From Terrabacter tumescens (GTDB lineage: Bacteria; Actinomycetota; Actinomycetes; Actinomycetales; Dermatophilaceae), in contig NZ_BMNZ01000001.1 in NCBI RefSeq assembly GCF_014646815.1, forward strand, positions 124,001-188,000: DNA of 64,000 nucleotides. Reading direction: 5' to 3'. This document shows, in pieces, positions 18,320 through 28,247 of the stretch. The notes beneath the pieces are model-generated. The model saw only the letters and a list, made by a program, of their open reading frames with translations. It had not been told where the DNA came from and ran no database searches. How positions within the stretch are numbered: the stretch's first letter is position 1; every line of letters begins with the position of its first letter. A program made the translations under genes and the position numbers.

Positions 18320-19741
18320 ATGACCTCACTCGCCCTCTCCGAGAGCCGCGACCTCTCGGTGCCGGCCGCGTCGCGGCGCCAGGCCCTCGCCCCGACGCCC
18401 CGCTGGCTGCGGGACGCGTCCGCCGTGTTCGCCTGGGGCGTCACGCTGTTCGTCGTCGCCCTCTGGGTGGCCGGCGGGGGACTGACCGCCTTCGGCACGC
18501 TCGGTGAGAGCCTCATCAACATCGGTCGCCTCACGGGTCTCGTCGCCTCGGTGCTCATGCTCCTGCAGGTGCTGCTCATGGCGCGCATCCCGTTCGTCGA
18601 GCAGGCCTGGGGCCAGGACGAGCTCGCCCGCGTGCACCGGCTCGTCGGCTTCACCTCGTTCAACCTCATGGTCGCCCACATCGTGCTCACGACCGTCGGC
18701 TACAGCGCCGGCACCGACCTGGGCGTCATCGCGACGTTCGTCGACCAGGTGCTGCACTCGCCGGGCATGCTCCTCGCCCTCGCCGGCACCGTCGCGCTCG
18801 TCATGGTCGTCGTGACCTCGGTGAAGAAGGCGCGCGCGAGGCTGCGCTACGAGTCGTGGCACCTGCTGCACCTCTATGCCTACCTCGGCGCCGGGCTCGC
18901 CCTGCCGCACCAGCTGTGGACCGGACAGGACTTCACGTCGAGTGTCACGGCCACCGTCTTCTGGTGGGGGCTGTACGCGTTCGCGCTCGTCGCCGTCCTC
19001 GTCTACCGCATCGGGCTGCCGCTCGTCCGGTCCCGTCGCCACCGCCTGGTGGTCTCCGAGGTCGTCGCCGAGACCCCCACCGTGACGTCGGTCGTCATGA
19101 CGGGGCGCCGACTCGACCGACTGCCCGTCCGCGCCGGTCAGTTCTTCCAGTGGCGCTTCCTCGACGGTCCGGGCTGGACGCGAGGCAACCCCTACTCCCT
19201 GTCCGCCGCGCCGGACGGCCGCTCGCTCCGCATCACGGCCGAGGCCGTCGGATCCTCCAGCGCCCGGCTCGCCACGCTCCGGCCCGGCACCAAGGTCGTC
19301 GTCGAAGGGCCCTATGGACGACTTCACGCCGGGGTCCGCACGCGCGACAAGGCCGTGCTCATCGGCGCCGGGATCGGCATCACCCCGCTGCGTGCCCTCC
19401 TCGAGGAGCTGCCAGCAGCACCGGACGGCGTCGTCGTCATCTACCGCGTCGGCAGCCAGGCCGACATCGTGCTCGCCGACGAGCTGCTCGACCTCACCCG
19501 CGCCAAGGGCGGCCGCGTCGTCGCCGTCGTCGGCCACCGCAACCGCGAGCGTGCCAGCTGGCTGCCCGTCGAGTCGAGCCACCTCACCGACGCCGAGGCC
19601 CTGACCCGGATCGTGCCCGACATCGCCGAGCGCGACGTCTACGTGTGCGGCAACCCCGCCTGGATGGACACCGTCATCACCGCCGCCCACGAGGCCGGCG
19701 TGCCGCCCGAGGCCGTGCACCACGAACGCTTCACCTACTGA
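18320..19741 (+). CDS. Ferric-reductase-like membrane flavohaem oxidoreductase
   Basis: A 473-residue protein. The first ~215 residues hold about six membrane helices of the ferric reductase domain, with likely haem His residues in RVHRLVGFTSFNLMVAHIVL and SWHLLHLYAYLGAG plus LPHQL. A cytosolic FNR-type module follows: FAD binding at RGNPYSLSAAP, and NAD(P) binding at IGAGIGITPLRALLEEL with the terminal YVCGNPAWMD. It would pass electrons from NAD(P)H across the membrane. The next two genes encode an exported FMN-binding protein and the enzyme that attaches flavin, so the three likely form one trans-membrane electron route. Acceptor (iron, quinone or other) is unknown. Upstream bases 18270-18319 show no obvious promoter. 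Confidence 0.88.
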   Translation: MTSLALSESRDLSVPAASRRQALAPTPRWLRDASAVFAWGVTLFVVALWVAGGGLTAFGTLGESLINIGRLTGLVASVLMLLQVLLMARIPFVEQAWGQDELARVHRLVGFTSFNLMVAHIVLTTVGYSAGTDLGVIATFVDQVLHSPGMLLALAGTVALVMVVVTSVKKARARLRYESWHLLHLYAYLGAGLALPHQLWTGQDFTSSVTATVFWWGLYAFALVAVLVYRIGLPLVRSRRHRLVVSEVVAETPTVTSVVMTGRRLDRLPVRAGQFFQWRFLDGPGWTRGNPYSLSAAPDGRSLRITAEAVGSSSARLATLRPGTKVVVEGPYGRLHAGVRTRDKAVLIGAGIGITPLRALLEELPAAPDGVVVIYRVGSQADIVLADELLDLTRAKGGRVVAVVGHRNRERASWLPVESSHLTDAEALTRIVPDIAERDVYVCGNPAWMDTVITAAHEAGVPPEAVHHERFTY

Positions 19742-19825
19742 CCCTTCGACCCGAGCGGACCCGCGACGACGCGACGTACGCCCCCGCATCCGCCCCGCAT
19801 CCGCCCCGAACGAATCGAGCCCCCA

Positions 19826-20377
19826 ATGCGACGCATCGTCCTCTGGGCCATGAGCACCCTGACCGTGCTCGTCCTCCTCTTCAGCTACAGCACCTCGCGC
19901 AGCTCCTCCGCCCTCGTGGCAGCCGAGACCCGGACGGTGACGACCACGAGCAAGACCTCGGACAGCACCGGCTCCACGTCGGGATCCTCGTCGGCGTCGG
20001 CGACCGACTCCTCGGGCCAGCAGCCGACCGGCACCTCCGCGACGCCGAGCGGCTCGTCGGGCTCGTCGGGCTCGTCCGGCTCGTCCGGCTCGTCGTCAGC
20101 GACCAAGACGTACGCCGGTGACGCGGTCATGACGCGCTACGGCAACGTCCAGGTCCAGATCACCGTCAAGGACGGCAAGATCACCGCGGCCGAGGTGCTC
20201 CAGGTCCCGTGGAACGACCGTCACGACCAGATGATCAACTCCGAGGCCGTCCCGGTCTACAACCAGGAGGCCGTTGCCGCCCAGTCGGCCCGGATCGACG
20301 TGGTGTCCGGTGCGACCTACACGTGGGACGGCTACACCCAGTCCCTGCAGTCCGCCATCGACCAGGCCAACCTGTGA
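19826..20377 (+). CDS. Exported FMN-binding domain protein
   Basis: A 183-residue protein with one N-terminal membrane segment (IVLWAMSTLTVLVLLFSYS), a Ser/Thr/Gly linker from residue 35 to about 92, and an FMN_bind domain. The linker contains repeated Gly-Ser-Ser units encoded by a near-perfect 9-base repeat around 20049-20096. The domain ends with VVSGATYTWDGYTQSLQSAI. The Thr in SGATYT is the site where ApbE links FMN by a phosphoester in RnfG/NqrC-like proteins. The domain is predicted outside the membrane, with the linker letting it reach a partner. It lies between the reductase and apbE. Confidence 0.87.
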   Translation: MRRIVLWAMSTLTVLVLLFSYSTSRSSSALVAAETRTVTTTSKTSDSTGSTSGSSSASATDSSGQQPTGTSATPSGSSGSSGSSGSSGSSSATKTYAGDAVMTRYGNVQVQITVKDGKITAAEVLQVPWNDRHDQMINSEAVPVYNQEAVAAQSARIDVVSGATYTWDGYTQSLQSAIDQANL

Positions 20378-20411
20378 GGCACTCTTGAGACAGGCGACCG
20401 AGGAGCCCACC

Positions 20412-21281
20412 ATGAGCCGACCCGCGACCCCCAGCCAGCCCGTCCCCTCCACCAAGCCCGTCCTGCCGCTCCAGCCCCTGGAGCCCGTGCAGGGCATACG
20501 TCCCCCGCTGCCCGCGCAACCGGGCGCGGCTCCCGCGCCGGCCCGGCGCGCCTGGGTGGAGCAGATCATGGGGATGCCGATCTCGATCCACCTGCGCGGC
20601 GACGACGTCGACCGGCCCGAGGCGCAGCAGGCCGTCGCGGAGGCCTTCCGGATCCTGCGCGAGATGGACTCGATCTTCTCGACCTACCGCGACGACTCCG
20701 ACCTCATGCGCCTGCGCCGTGAGGAGGTCCAGGTGTCGCAGTGCAGCCCGCTCGTCGAGGAGGCGCTGCGCATCGGGCAGGAGGCCGAGGTCGTGACGAA
20801 GGGAGCGTTCACGACGCTCCTGCCCACGGGTGACGGCGACCTCGCCTTCGACCCGACCGGCCTCGTCAAGGGGTGGGCCGTCGACCGCGCCTCGGTGCCG
20901 ATGCGGTCGCTCGAGCGGATCTCCTTCTGCATCAACGCCGGTGGGGACATCCTCATCGGCGCCCACCCCGACATGCCTACGACCGGGCCAGATGCGATCG
21001 TGTGGCGCGTCGGTGTCGAGGACCCGCTCGACCGGCAGCGGATCGCGAGCACCCTGACCCTCGCGCGGGGAGCGGTGGCGACGTCCGGGACCGCGGCGCG
21101 GGGAGCGCACCTCTACGACCCGCACTCGCGCGAGCTCGTCGGGCGCCTGGGGTCGGTGACCGTCACGGGGCCCACTCTGCTGTGGGCCGACATCTGGGCG
21201 ACAGCGCTCTTCGTCGGCTCGGAGCGCACGAGCGAGGCCTTCGCCACGAGCGCCACGGACTACCTCTCCACCGCCCTCTGA
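20412..21281 (+). CDS. apbE: FAD:protein FMN transferase
   Basis: A 289-residue ApbE family enzyme, which uses FAD and a divalent metal to attach FMN to a Thr of partner proteins. Family features are MGMPISIHL, the acidic STYRDDSDLMRLRR, DPTGLVKGWAVDRA, CINAGGDILIG and VATSGTAARGAHLYDP. A Pro/Ala-rich 45-residue lead replaces a normal signal or lipobox, so the protein may work in the cytoplasm or be anchored another way, which is unusual because its presumed partner is exported. The ATG at 20412 follows a GAGGAG-like site. The neighbour upstream carries the SGATYT acceptor motif. Confidence 0.92.
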   Translation: MSRPATPSQPVPSTKPVLPLQPLEPVQGIRPPLPAQPGAAPAPARRAWVEQIMGMPISIHLRGDDVDRPEAQQAVAEAFRILREMDSIFSTYRDDSDLMRLRREEVQVSQCSPLVEEALRIGQEAEVVTKGAFTTLLPTGDGDLAFDPTGLVKGWAVDRASVPMRSLERISFCINAGGDILIGAHPDMPTTGPDAIVWRVGVEDPLDRQRIASTLTLARGAVATSGTAARGAHLYDPHSRELVGRLGSVTVTGPTLLWADIWATALFVGSERTSEAFATSATDYLSTAL

Positions 21282-21485
21282 GTCCGAGGCGCAAGGACAA
21301 AAGGAGCACGGCGTAGCGAAGCGGAACGGGCTTGCGAGTTTCTTGCGCAAACCATGCGTGCGACGGGCTTCGGCCCTTGCAGTTGGCCCGGCAGAGTCGT
21401 CTCTGTCAGCAGGAGCGGTCGGGGGACCGCCGGCTGACACAGAGACCTTCGGGCGAGTGCCCGCCGATCCGGGGAGAGGAGCGCC
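21282..21485 (+). other. Structured non-coding stretch with stacked hairpins
   Basis: No gene is evident. GGGC-TTCG-GCCC at 21365-21376 is a small tetraloop hairpin. GTCTCTGTCAGC (21399-21410) pairs with GCTGACACAGAGAC (21433-21446), with a two-base bulge, and encloses GCGGTC/GACCGC at 21415-21430. CGGGC-GAGT-GCCCG follows near 21449-21462. GGGGAGAGGAGCG then precedes the ATG at 21486. It may be a 5' leader or small RNA. I do not recognise a known riboswitch in it. Confidence 0.4.
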
Positions 21486-21707
21486 ATGACCGCCACCACC
21501 GACACTGACCCTGCAGTGAAGGAGCGCGGCCCCGGCGCCCGCCCCGGACGGCGGGCCCACTCGAGGACTCCGTGGGGGGGAGGTAGCAGGAACGGGGCGG
21601 GCCACCTGGTGGGAGGCCGGCCCGCCCCGATCCAGCTCGTCGCAGGGCGTCCGCGCCGCGAGAGCTCCCCCGCCCGAGGCGTCATCGGCGCCGAACGTGG
21701 CCGCTGA
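21486..21707 (+). CDS. Short reading frame with strong RBS, probably the 5' part of the Hpt-like gene
   Basis: The 73-codon frame starts with an ATG behind an excellent GAGAGGAG site, but after about 20 residues (MTATTDTDPAVKERG) it turns into Gly/Arg/Pro-rich sequence. The frame of the downstream Hpt-like gene is open from 21517. A run of seven G at 21574-21580 lies between. Losing one G would fuse the two frames into a single protein of about 206 residues ending at 22104. I therefore think this is the true start of that gene, interrupted by a frameshift or a sequencing slip. An independent small protein is less likely. Confidence 0.35.
   Translation: MTATTDTDPAVKERGPGARPGRRAHSRTPWGGGSRNGAGHLVGGRPAPIQLVAGRPRRESSPARGVIGAERGR
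21594..21628 (+). other. Perfect 10-bp hairpin upstream of the Hpt-like frame
   Basis: GGGGCGGGCC at 21594-21603 pairs with GGCCCGCCCC at 21619-21628 around a 15-nt loop, without a T-tract. It could be an attenuator, or simply GC-rich coding sequence if the frameshift model for this gene is right. Confidence 0.35.
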
Positions 21708-22104
21708 GCTGCTCGTGGGCCCGGTCTGTCCCGGACTCACGGCAGAGGAGCTCGACCCGGGCGCGCTGACGCGCCTCGCCTCGGAGCTGGAGAGCGAAGA
21801 GCTCGCCCGTTCCATCGCACAGACCTACCTGCGGATGCTCGAGGCGCGACTGACACGCGCCGCCACCGCTCTGGACCGCCGCGACGAGGTCGCCGCCATG
21901 GACGTCCTGCTGAGCCTTCGCGTCTCCTCGGCCACCGTCGGACTCGTCCGGCTCGAGTCGGCCGTCCGGTGCGTCATCGACGCCGTGCGCCGCGGCGAGC
22001 ACGATCTGGCGCGCGAGCGCGGTGCCTCGATGCTCGCTCTCGCGACGGGAGCGCGCCAAGCGCTGTGCGAGCACCTCGACGGAGCCGTCGAGAGCCCGGT
22101 CTGA
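21697..22104 (+). CDS. Hpt-domain-like protein lacking the phosphoacceptor His
   Basis: The 135 residues form a helical domain. The centre, LLSLRVSSATVGLVRLESAV, aligns with the Hpt consensus around HxLKGSSxxxG, but the phosphorylated His is Leu, Lys is Arg and the first Gly is Val, so phosphotransfer by the usual route is not possible. Hpt-like folds without His act as binding or inhibitory partners of receiver domains in some systems. An OmpR-type regulator lies convergently 71 bases away, which makes interaction plausible but unproven. The GTG at 21697 has no good ribosome site. The true start is probably 21486 in another frame (see that entry). Confidence 0.55.
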   Translation: MAAELLVGPVCPGLTAEELDPGALTRLASELESEELARSIAQTYLRMLEARLTRAATALDRRDEVAAMDVLLSLRVSSATVGLVRLESAVRCVIDAVRRGEHDLARERGASMLALATGARQALCEHLDGAVESPV

Positions 22105-22175
22105 CCGGTCCATCAGTCTGACGTGTTCCGCCCCGTCCGCCGCTCCAAGGGCGCCGGGCCCGGCCCGCCCGGACG

Positions 22176-22973
22176 TCAGAAGGCGTCGGGCTCCTCCATG
22201 CGGTAGCCCACGCCGCGGACGGTCCGGATCGGGGCGCGCGTGCCGTCCGGGCCCAGGCGGCTGAGCTTGCGGCGCAGGTTGCCGACGTGCACCTCGACGA
22301 GGTGCTCCTCCGACCATCCCGGCCCCCAGAGGCTGTCGAGCAGCACCGCACGCGACCACACCCGGCGCGGAGCGCTGAGCAGGGTCGTGAGCAGGTCGAA
22401 CTCGGTGCGCGTGAGGTCGACCTCCTGCTCGTCGACCGTGACGACGCGACCCTCCGGGTCGACCGCGATGCGGCCGTGGCGCACGAGCGGGTGCTCCGCG
22501 TCGACGCTCGACTCCGCCGCTCGGGGCGCACCCTCCGTGGCAGGAGCCGGGACCGGGGCGACAGGGCCGGCTCCGTCGGCGGCGCCGTTGGACCCTCCCG
22601 TGCGGGGACGGCGGAACATGGCGTTGACGCGGGCCTGGAGCTCGCGAGGGCTGAACGGCTTGGTGAGGTAGTCGTCGGCGCCGATCTCGAGGCCCATGAG
22701 GCGGTCGATCTCGTCGGTGCGCGCACTGATCATGACGACGTAGGCCTGGCTCACGTCGCGGACCCGGCGGCACACCTCGATGCCGTCGAGGTCCGGGAGC
22801 CCGAGGTCGAGGGTGACGAGGTCGGGGTCCGTGGCGACGACGAGCTCGAGACCGGCCTGCCCGGACGACGCGGTGGACACCGCGAAGCCCTGCATCGTCA
22901 GGCTGTGCGTGATGAGCTCACGGATGTCGTCGTCGTCCTCGACGACGACTGCGGTGCGTGCGGAGCCCATCAT
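22176..22973 (-). CDS. OmpR/PhoB-family response regulator (orphan)
   Basis: A 265-residue two-domain regulator. The receiver has the acidic cluster VVVEDDDDIRELI, the phosphoacceptor Asp in VTLDLGLPDLDG, and Lys in YLTKPFSPRE. A Pro/Ala/Gly-rich linker of about 50 residues (122-172) is longer than usual. The C-terminal winged helix shows VDLTRTEFDLLTTLL, RAVLLDSLWG and VHVGNLRRKLSRLG with RTVRGVGYRM, as in OmpR/PhoB proteins. No sensor kinase gene is adjacent. The paired ATGATG start at 22973/22970 follows AAGAAT by 6 nt, so a leaderless start is possible. The gene converges with the Hpt-like gene. Confidence 0.9.
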   Translation of the reverse strand: MMGSARTAVVVEDDDDIRELITHSLTMQGFAVSTASSGQAGLELVVATDPDLVTLDLGLPDLDGIEVCRRVRDVSQAYVVMISARTDEIDRLMGLEIGADDYLTKPFSPRELQARVNAMFRRPRTGGSNGAADGAGPVAPVPAPATEGAPRAAESSVDAEHPLVRHGRIAVDPEGRVVTVDEQEVDLTRTEFDLLTTLLSAPRRVWSRAVLLDSLWGPGWSEEHLVEVHVGNLRRKLSRLGPDGTRAPIRTVRGVGYRMEEPDAF

Positions 22974-23037
22974 GCGGCGATTCTTGCAGAATGCACGGGT
23001 TTGGCCGAACAGATCCGCAAGATGGGCGGTTCGCGCC

Positions 23038-25029
<1,992 letters not shown>

Positions 25030-25094
25030 GGATCCACTCTCGCGCACGCCGGCCGGAGACGGACGACTGGTGCGTCACAACCGGGCGCCGACCA

Positions 25095-25109
25095 TACCCC
25101 CCGGGGTTA
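25095..25109. promoter_or_regulatory. CsoR-like copper operator overlapping a -10 box
   Basis: TACCCCCCGGGGTTA contains ACCCC-CC-GGGGT, the palindrome type bound by actinobacterial CsoR copper repressors. TAGGTT at 25108-25113 could be the -10, putting the start at about the ATG at 25120, so a bound repressor would block polymerase. The same 90-base gap serves the DUF255 gene on the other strand. Confidence 0.5.
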
Positions 25110-25119
25110 GGTTCGTCGT

Positions 25120-25755
25120 ATGGCAGGACGTGCTCGCAACCGGGGTCGGCGTCGTGGCTGGGCGACCGCGCTCGCAGCCGGCGTGGTGCTCGCCGGGTGC
25201 TCGACGACCACCGTGTCGATGACCCCCGGCAGTGGCATGGGCAGTGTTATGGGTGGCGGCATGAACGGTCTGCGCGCGACGCCGACCCCGGGCGCGCACC
25301 TGGCGGCGCCGCTGTCGTGCGCCGCCCCCACCGACCTGGCCGCGGAACGCGTCATGGTGACCCTCGTCGACATGGGGATGTCGCGGATGATGGGCGGGGT
25401 GGCCCCGATGGGCTCGCACATGCTGCTCAGCGCAGCGCCCACGACGGTCCGCACCGGTCGGGTCAGCATCGTGGTGGACAACACCGGATGGCGCACCCAC
25501 GAGCTCGTCGTCCTGCCGCTGGCCCCCGGGGCCGAGGCGGGTCAGCGCGTCGTCCGGTCCGACGGCACGGTGGACGAGGCCGGGAGCCTGGGGGAGGCGT
25601 CGGCCTCGTGCGCGGCCGGCGAGGGCGACGGCATCACGTCGGGCAGCGTCGGCTGGGTCACGCTCACCCTGCCGCCCGGCCACTACGAGCTGGTCTGCAA
25701 CCTGCAGAACCACTACGCGAGCGGCATGCGTCAGGAGCTCGTCGTCACGTCCTGA
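25120..25755 (+). CDS. Met-rich cupredoxin-like lipoprotein
   Basis: The 211-residue precursor has a basic N terminus, a hydrophobic core and the lipobox VLAGC (lipidated Cys near residue 27). Next comes a Met/Gly-rich stretch (SGMGSVMGGGMNG) and a second Met patch (VDMGMSRMMGGVAPMG), typical of extracytoplasmic Cu(I)-binding proteins. The C-terminal domain has the spacing of a type 1 copper site: His in RTHELVVLP, Cys in ELVCNLQNHY, His in the same loop and Met in ASGMRQELVV, as in sulfocyanin-like cupredoxins. It likely binds or carries copper at the outer face of the membrane. The CsoR-like palindrome upstream supports copper control. The start is probably leaderless. It overlaps the convergent MATE gene by 25 bases. 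Confidence 0.75.
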   Translation: MAGRARNRGRRRGWATALAAGVVLAGCSTTTVSMTPGSGMGSVMGGGMNGLRATPTPGAHLAAPLSCAAPTDLAAERVMVTLVDMGMSRMMGGVAPMGSHMLLSAAPTTVRTGRVSIVVDNTGWRTHELVVLPLAPGAEAGQRVVRSDGTVDEAGSLGEASASCAAGEGDGITSGSVGWVTLTLPPGHYELVCNLQNHYASGMRQELVVTS

Positions 25756-27164
25756 GGCTGTGCGGGGCTGGCCGGTCGCGCCGCCTTGGCGACGAGCACG
25801 TCCCAGCGCACCCGCTTGGCGCGCCAGGTGAAGATCGCGAGCTTGGCCAGCTCCTCGAGGATGCGCGCGACGAAGATCCCGACGTAGCCGAGCGGAGTGT
25901 GCAGCCCGAGGACCACGGCGAGCGGCAGCCCGATGGCGAAGGCACCGACGACGTCGCCCATGATGACGCCGCGCACGTCGTTCGCGCTGGGGAGCACGCC
26001 CGCGCCGACGATCATGTTGCGCACCTTGACCACCTGGAAGGCGGCGTTGATGAGGATGCCGACGCCGGCCATCGTGCGCACGTCGCGACCGGCCTCGCCG
26101 AAGAGGACGTCGAGGAGCAGCACCGACACCGCGAAGAGCACGCCGAAGACGACGGCCGTCCCGATGCCGGCGCGCGTCAGGCGGCGCACCCAGGCCATCG
26201 CGTCGGCGACGTCCCCGCGCCCGACCGAACGACCCACGAGGGTCGTCGTGGCGCTCATCAGGCCGATGCTGCCGACGACGAAGACGCCCTCGAGGGTCGT
26301 GACGATCTGGGCGGCGGCGAGCGCCTCGTCGCCGAGCTGCTGGAAGACGACGTTGTAGAGGAACGTCCCGACGGTCCAGAACAGCTCGGTGACGCCGAGC
26401 GGCAGGGCCAGGACGAACAGCGGCACGATGACGGCCCGCCACTGGCGGAGGCTGTCGGGCAGGCTCCAGCCCACGACGCCGTGGCGACCGTAGGTCATCC
26501 ACAGCAGGATGAGGGCCTTGGCGACGGCGGTGACGAGGGTGGCCCAGCCGGCGCCCGCGACGCCGAGCGAGGGCAGCGGGCCGAGGCCGACGACGAGGGA
26601 GTACGCGATCACCGAGTTGGCGACGACCGTGACCATCGTCGCGATCATCGGGCTCGTCGGCCGTCCGGCCGAGCGCAGCACGCCCGACAGGATCGCGCTC
26701 AGCATGACGGGCAGCGTCGCGAGGACGGTGAGCCGGAAGTAGTCGGTGCCCGCTGCGGCGACCGAGGGCGACGCGCCGACGAGACCCATGAGGTGGTCGG
26801 CGAAGAACCACGGCACGAGCGAGACGACGACACCGAGACCGACGGCCACGAGCAGCGCCGCCGTCACGGTGTGGTCGAGGGCGTCACGCCGCCCAGCGCC
26901 GTGCGCACGGGCCACGAGGATGCTCACCGACGTCCCGAGGCAGCCGAGCGTCACGGCGAGGATGAAGGTCAGGCTGTTGGAGAAGCCGACGGCCGCGATG
27001 GCCGTGGCGCCGAGGCTGCCCACGACGATCTGGTTGACGAAGTTCAGCACCAGCATGAGGACGAACTCCATGCTCACCGGCACGGCGATGCGCGCGATCT
27101 CGCGGGCCGGCGTCGGCGGGGCCGCGCGACGGTCGCGGGAGGTGGGCATGGCAAGGCGAGGCAT
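25731..27164 (-). CDS. MATE family efflux transporter
   Basis: A 477-residue protein with about twelve membrane helices in two homologous halves. The first helix block IARIAVPVSMEFVLMLVLNF followed by VNQIVVGSLGATAIAAVGFSN and the matching block in the second half (IVPLFVLALPLGVTELFW) are typical MatE repeats. Such proteins export cationic or amphipathic compounds using Na+ or H+ gradients. The substrate is unknown. The ATG at 27164 has GAAAGG seven bases upstream and was preferred over a TTG six codons earlier. An APH(6)-like kinase gene follows upstream on the same strand with a 114-base gap. Confidence 0.92.
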   Translation of the reverse strand: MPRLAMPTSRDRRAAPPTPAREIARIAVPVSMEFVLMLVLNFVNQIVVGSLGATAIAAVGFSNSLTFILAVTLGCLGTSVSILVARAHGAGRRDALDHTVTAALLVAVGLGVVVSLVPWFFADHLMGLVGASPSVAAAGTDYFRLTVLATLPVMLSAILSGVLRSAGRPTSPMIATMVTVVANSVIAYSLVVGLGPLPSLGVAGAGWATLVTAVAKALILLWMTYGRHGVVGWSLPDSLRQWRAVIVPLFVLALPLGVTELFWTVGTFLYNVVFQQLGDEALAAAQIVTTLEGVFVVGSIGLMSATTTLVGRSVGRGDVADAMAWVRRLTRAGIGTAVVFGVLFAVSVLLLDVLFGEAGRDVRTMAGVGILINAAFQVVKVRNMIVGAGVLPSANDVRGVIMGDVVGAFAIGLPLAVVLGLHTPLGYVGIFVARILEELAKLAIFTWRAKRVRWDVLVAKAARPASPAQPQDVTTSS

Positions 27165-27278
27165 GCGAGTGCCTTTCGACAACGAAGGGGGGAGCGCGAC
27201 ACAGGCTACGGCGTCCGACCGTCGGAGTCGAAACGATTTGATCCGACCCGTCGCGCACGGTCGCGACGGGCCCCGACG

Positions 27279-28247
27279 TCAGTCGTTCATCGCCTTGATG
27301 ATCGTCACCGCGAGGCTGATCCGGTCGTGCGCCCACGCGTCGTCGGCCGGGCTCGCGGCGAGCCCCTCGGCGGCGTCGAGGGCGTTGTCGGCCTCTCGGA
27401 CGATGGTCCACGCCCGGGCGCGTCCCTCGTCGAGACCGGCCCGCTCGCAGATGATCTCGAGGCGTCGGCGCAGGGACCACCGCACCTCCGATCCCGTGCC
27501 GAGCTCGTCGGCGCGGTTCCACAGCGCGGGCGCCACCTCGAACGCGGGGTCGCCGGCCATCGGCTTGGGGTCGATGGCCACCCAGGGGGCGCGGTAGGCG
27601 GCGAGCACGTTCGTGTAGTGCAGGTCGGTGTGCAGCAGGCGGTCCTCGGACGGTGCGCGGTCGGTGAGCTCCTTGGCGAGTGCCGCCGCCTGGTCGAGGT
27701 AGCGACGCGGCAGCACCGCGGGTGCGGCGCGCAGCTCGTCGGCCTGACGGAGGGCGTATGCCGTGAGGCTGGGGACGCGTGGGTGTGGCGGTCGCCGCAG
27801 GACGCCGAGGAGGTCGCCGATGACCCCGCACGCCTCGTCGATGTCGACACGCGTCAGGTCTCGGGTGTGCAGCCGCTCGAGCAGCAACGCGAAGCGCGAC
27901 GGATCGGCGCGCACGAGGCGCACGGCGCCGTGGCCGTTCCACGTCTGCAGGGCGAGATGCTCGGTAGCCGCCTCGCGGTGGGGCCAGGAGATCTTGAGGA
28001 CCCCCTCGCCGCTGACCCCGACGACGTCACGTCCCGCGCCGAGGAGGCGCACCGGGATGGCGACGGCGCAGACGCCGCTCGAGCTGCGACCGATGGGCTC
28101 GAGCTCCCACTCGGCGAGCAGGTCGCGGATGAGACCGGGGAGCGCGTCGAGCCAGTCGTCACCCGACTCGTGCCCGTCGGGCTCGTAGGCGCTGACGGCA
28201 TGGGCGAAGTGGGCGGGGATGAGGTCGTACATAGGGTCGTAGCTCAT
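27279..28247 (-). CDS. APH(6)/hydroxyurea-phosphotransferase-like kinase
   Basis: A 322-residue protein with the phosphotransferase core RLLHTDLHYTNVL (catalytic Asp and Asn) and the metal-binding AIDPKPMAGDPAFEVAP, matching the aminoglycoside 6-phosphotransferase/hydroxyurea kinase family. The N-lobe has VLKISWPH with the likely ATP Lys. Characterised relatives phosphorylate streptomycin or hydroxyurea, but most chromosomal copies in actinobacteria have no known substrate, so resistance should not be assumed. The start overlaps the stop of the DUF4439 gene as ATGA, so the two are co-translated. Confidence 0.85.
   Translation of the reverse strand: MSYDPMYDLIPAHFAHAVSAYEPDGHESGDDWLDALPGLIRDLLAEWELEPIGRSSSGVCAVAIPVRLLGAGRDVVGVSGEGVLKISWPHREAATEHLALQTWNGHGAVRLVRADPSRFALLLERLHTRDLTRVDIDEACGVIGDLLGVLRRPPHPRVPSLTAYALRQADELRAAPAVLPRRYLDQAAALAKELTDRAPSEDRLLHTDLHYTNVLAAYRAPWVAIDPKPMAGDPAFEVAPALWNRADELGTGSEVRWSLRRRLEIICERAGLDEGRARAWTIVREADNALDAAEGLAASPADDAWAHDRISLAVTIIKAMND

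Noticed and set aside
22105-22175. Strong terminator between the Hpt-like gene and the response regulator
   Set aside because: TCTGACGT (22117-22124) and ACGTCAGA (22173-22180) can pair, but the loop is 48 bases and the second arm lies inside the regulator gene, so I did not list it.
27279-28247. Acquired antibiotic-resistance gene
   Set aside because: The kinase family match is clear, but base composition is like its neighbours and it is overlapped with a conserved gene. Resistance is not supported.
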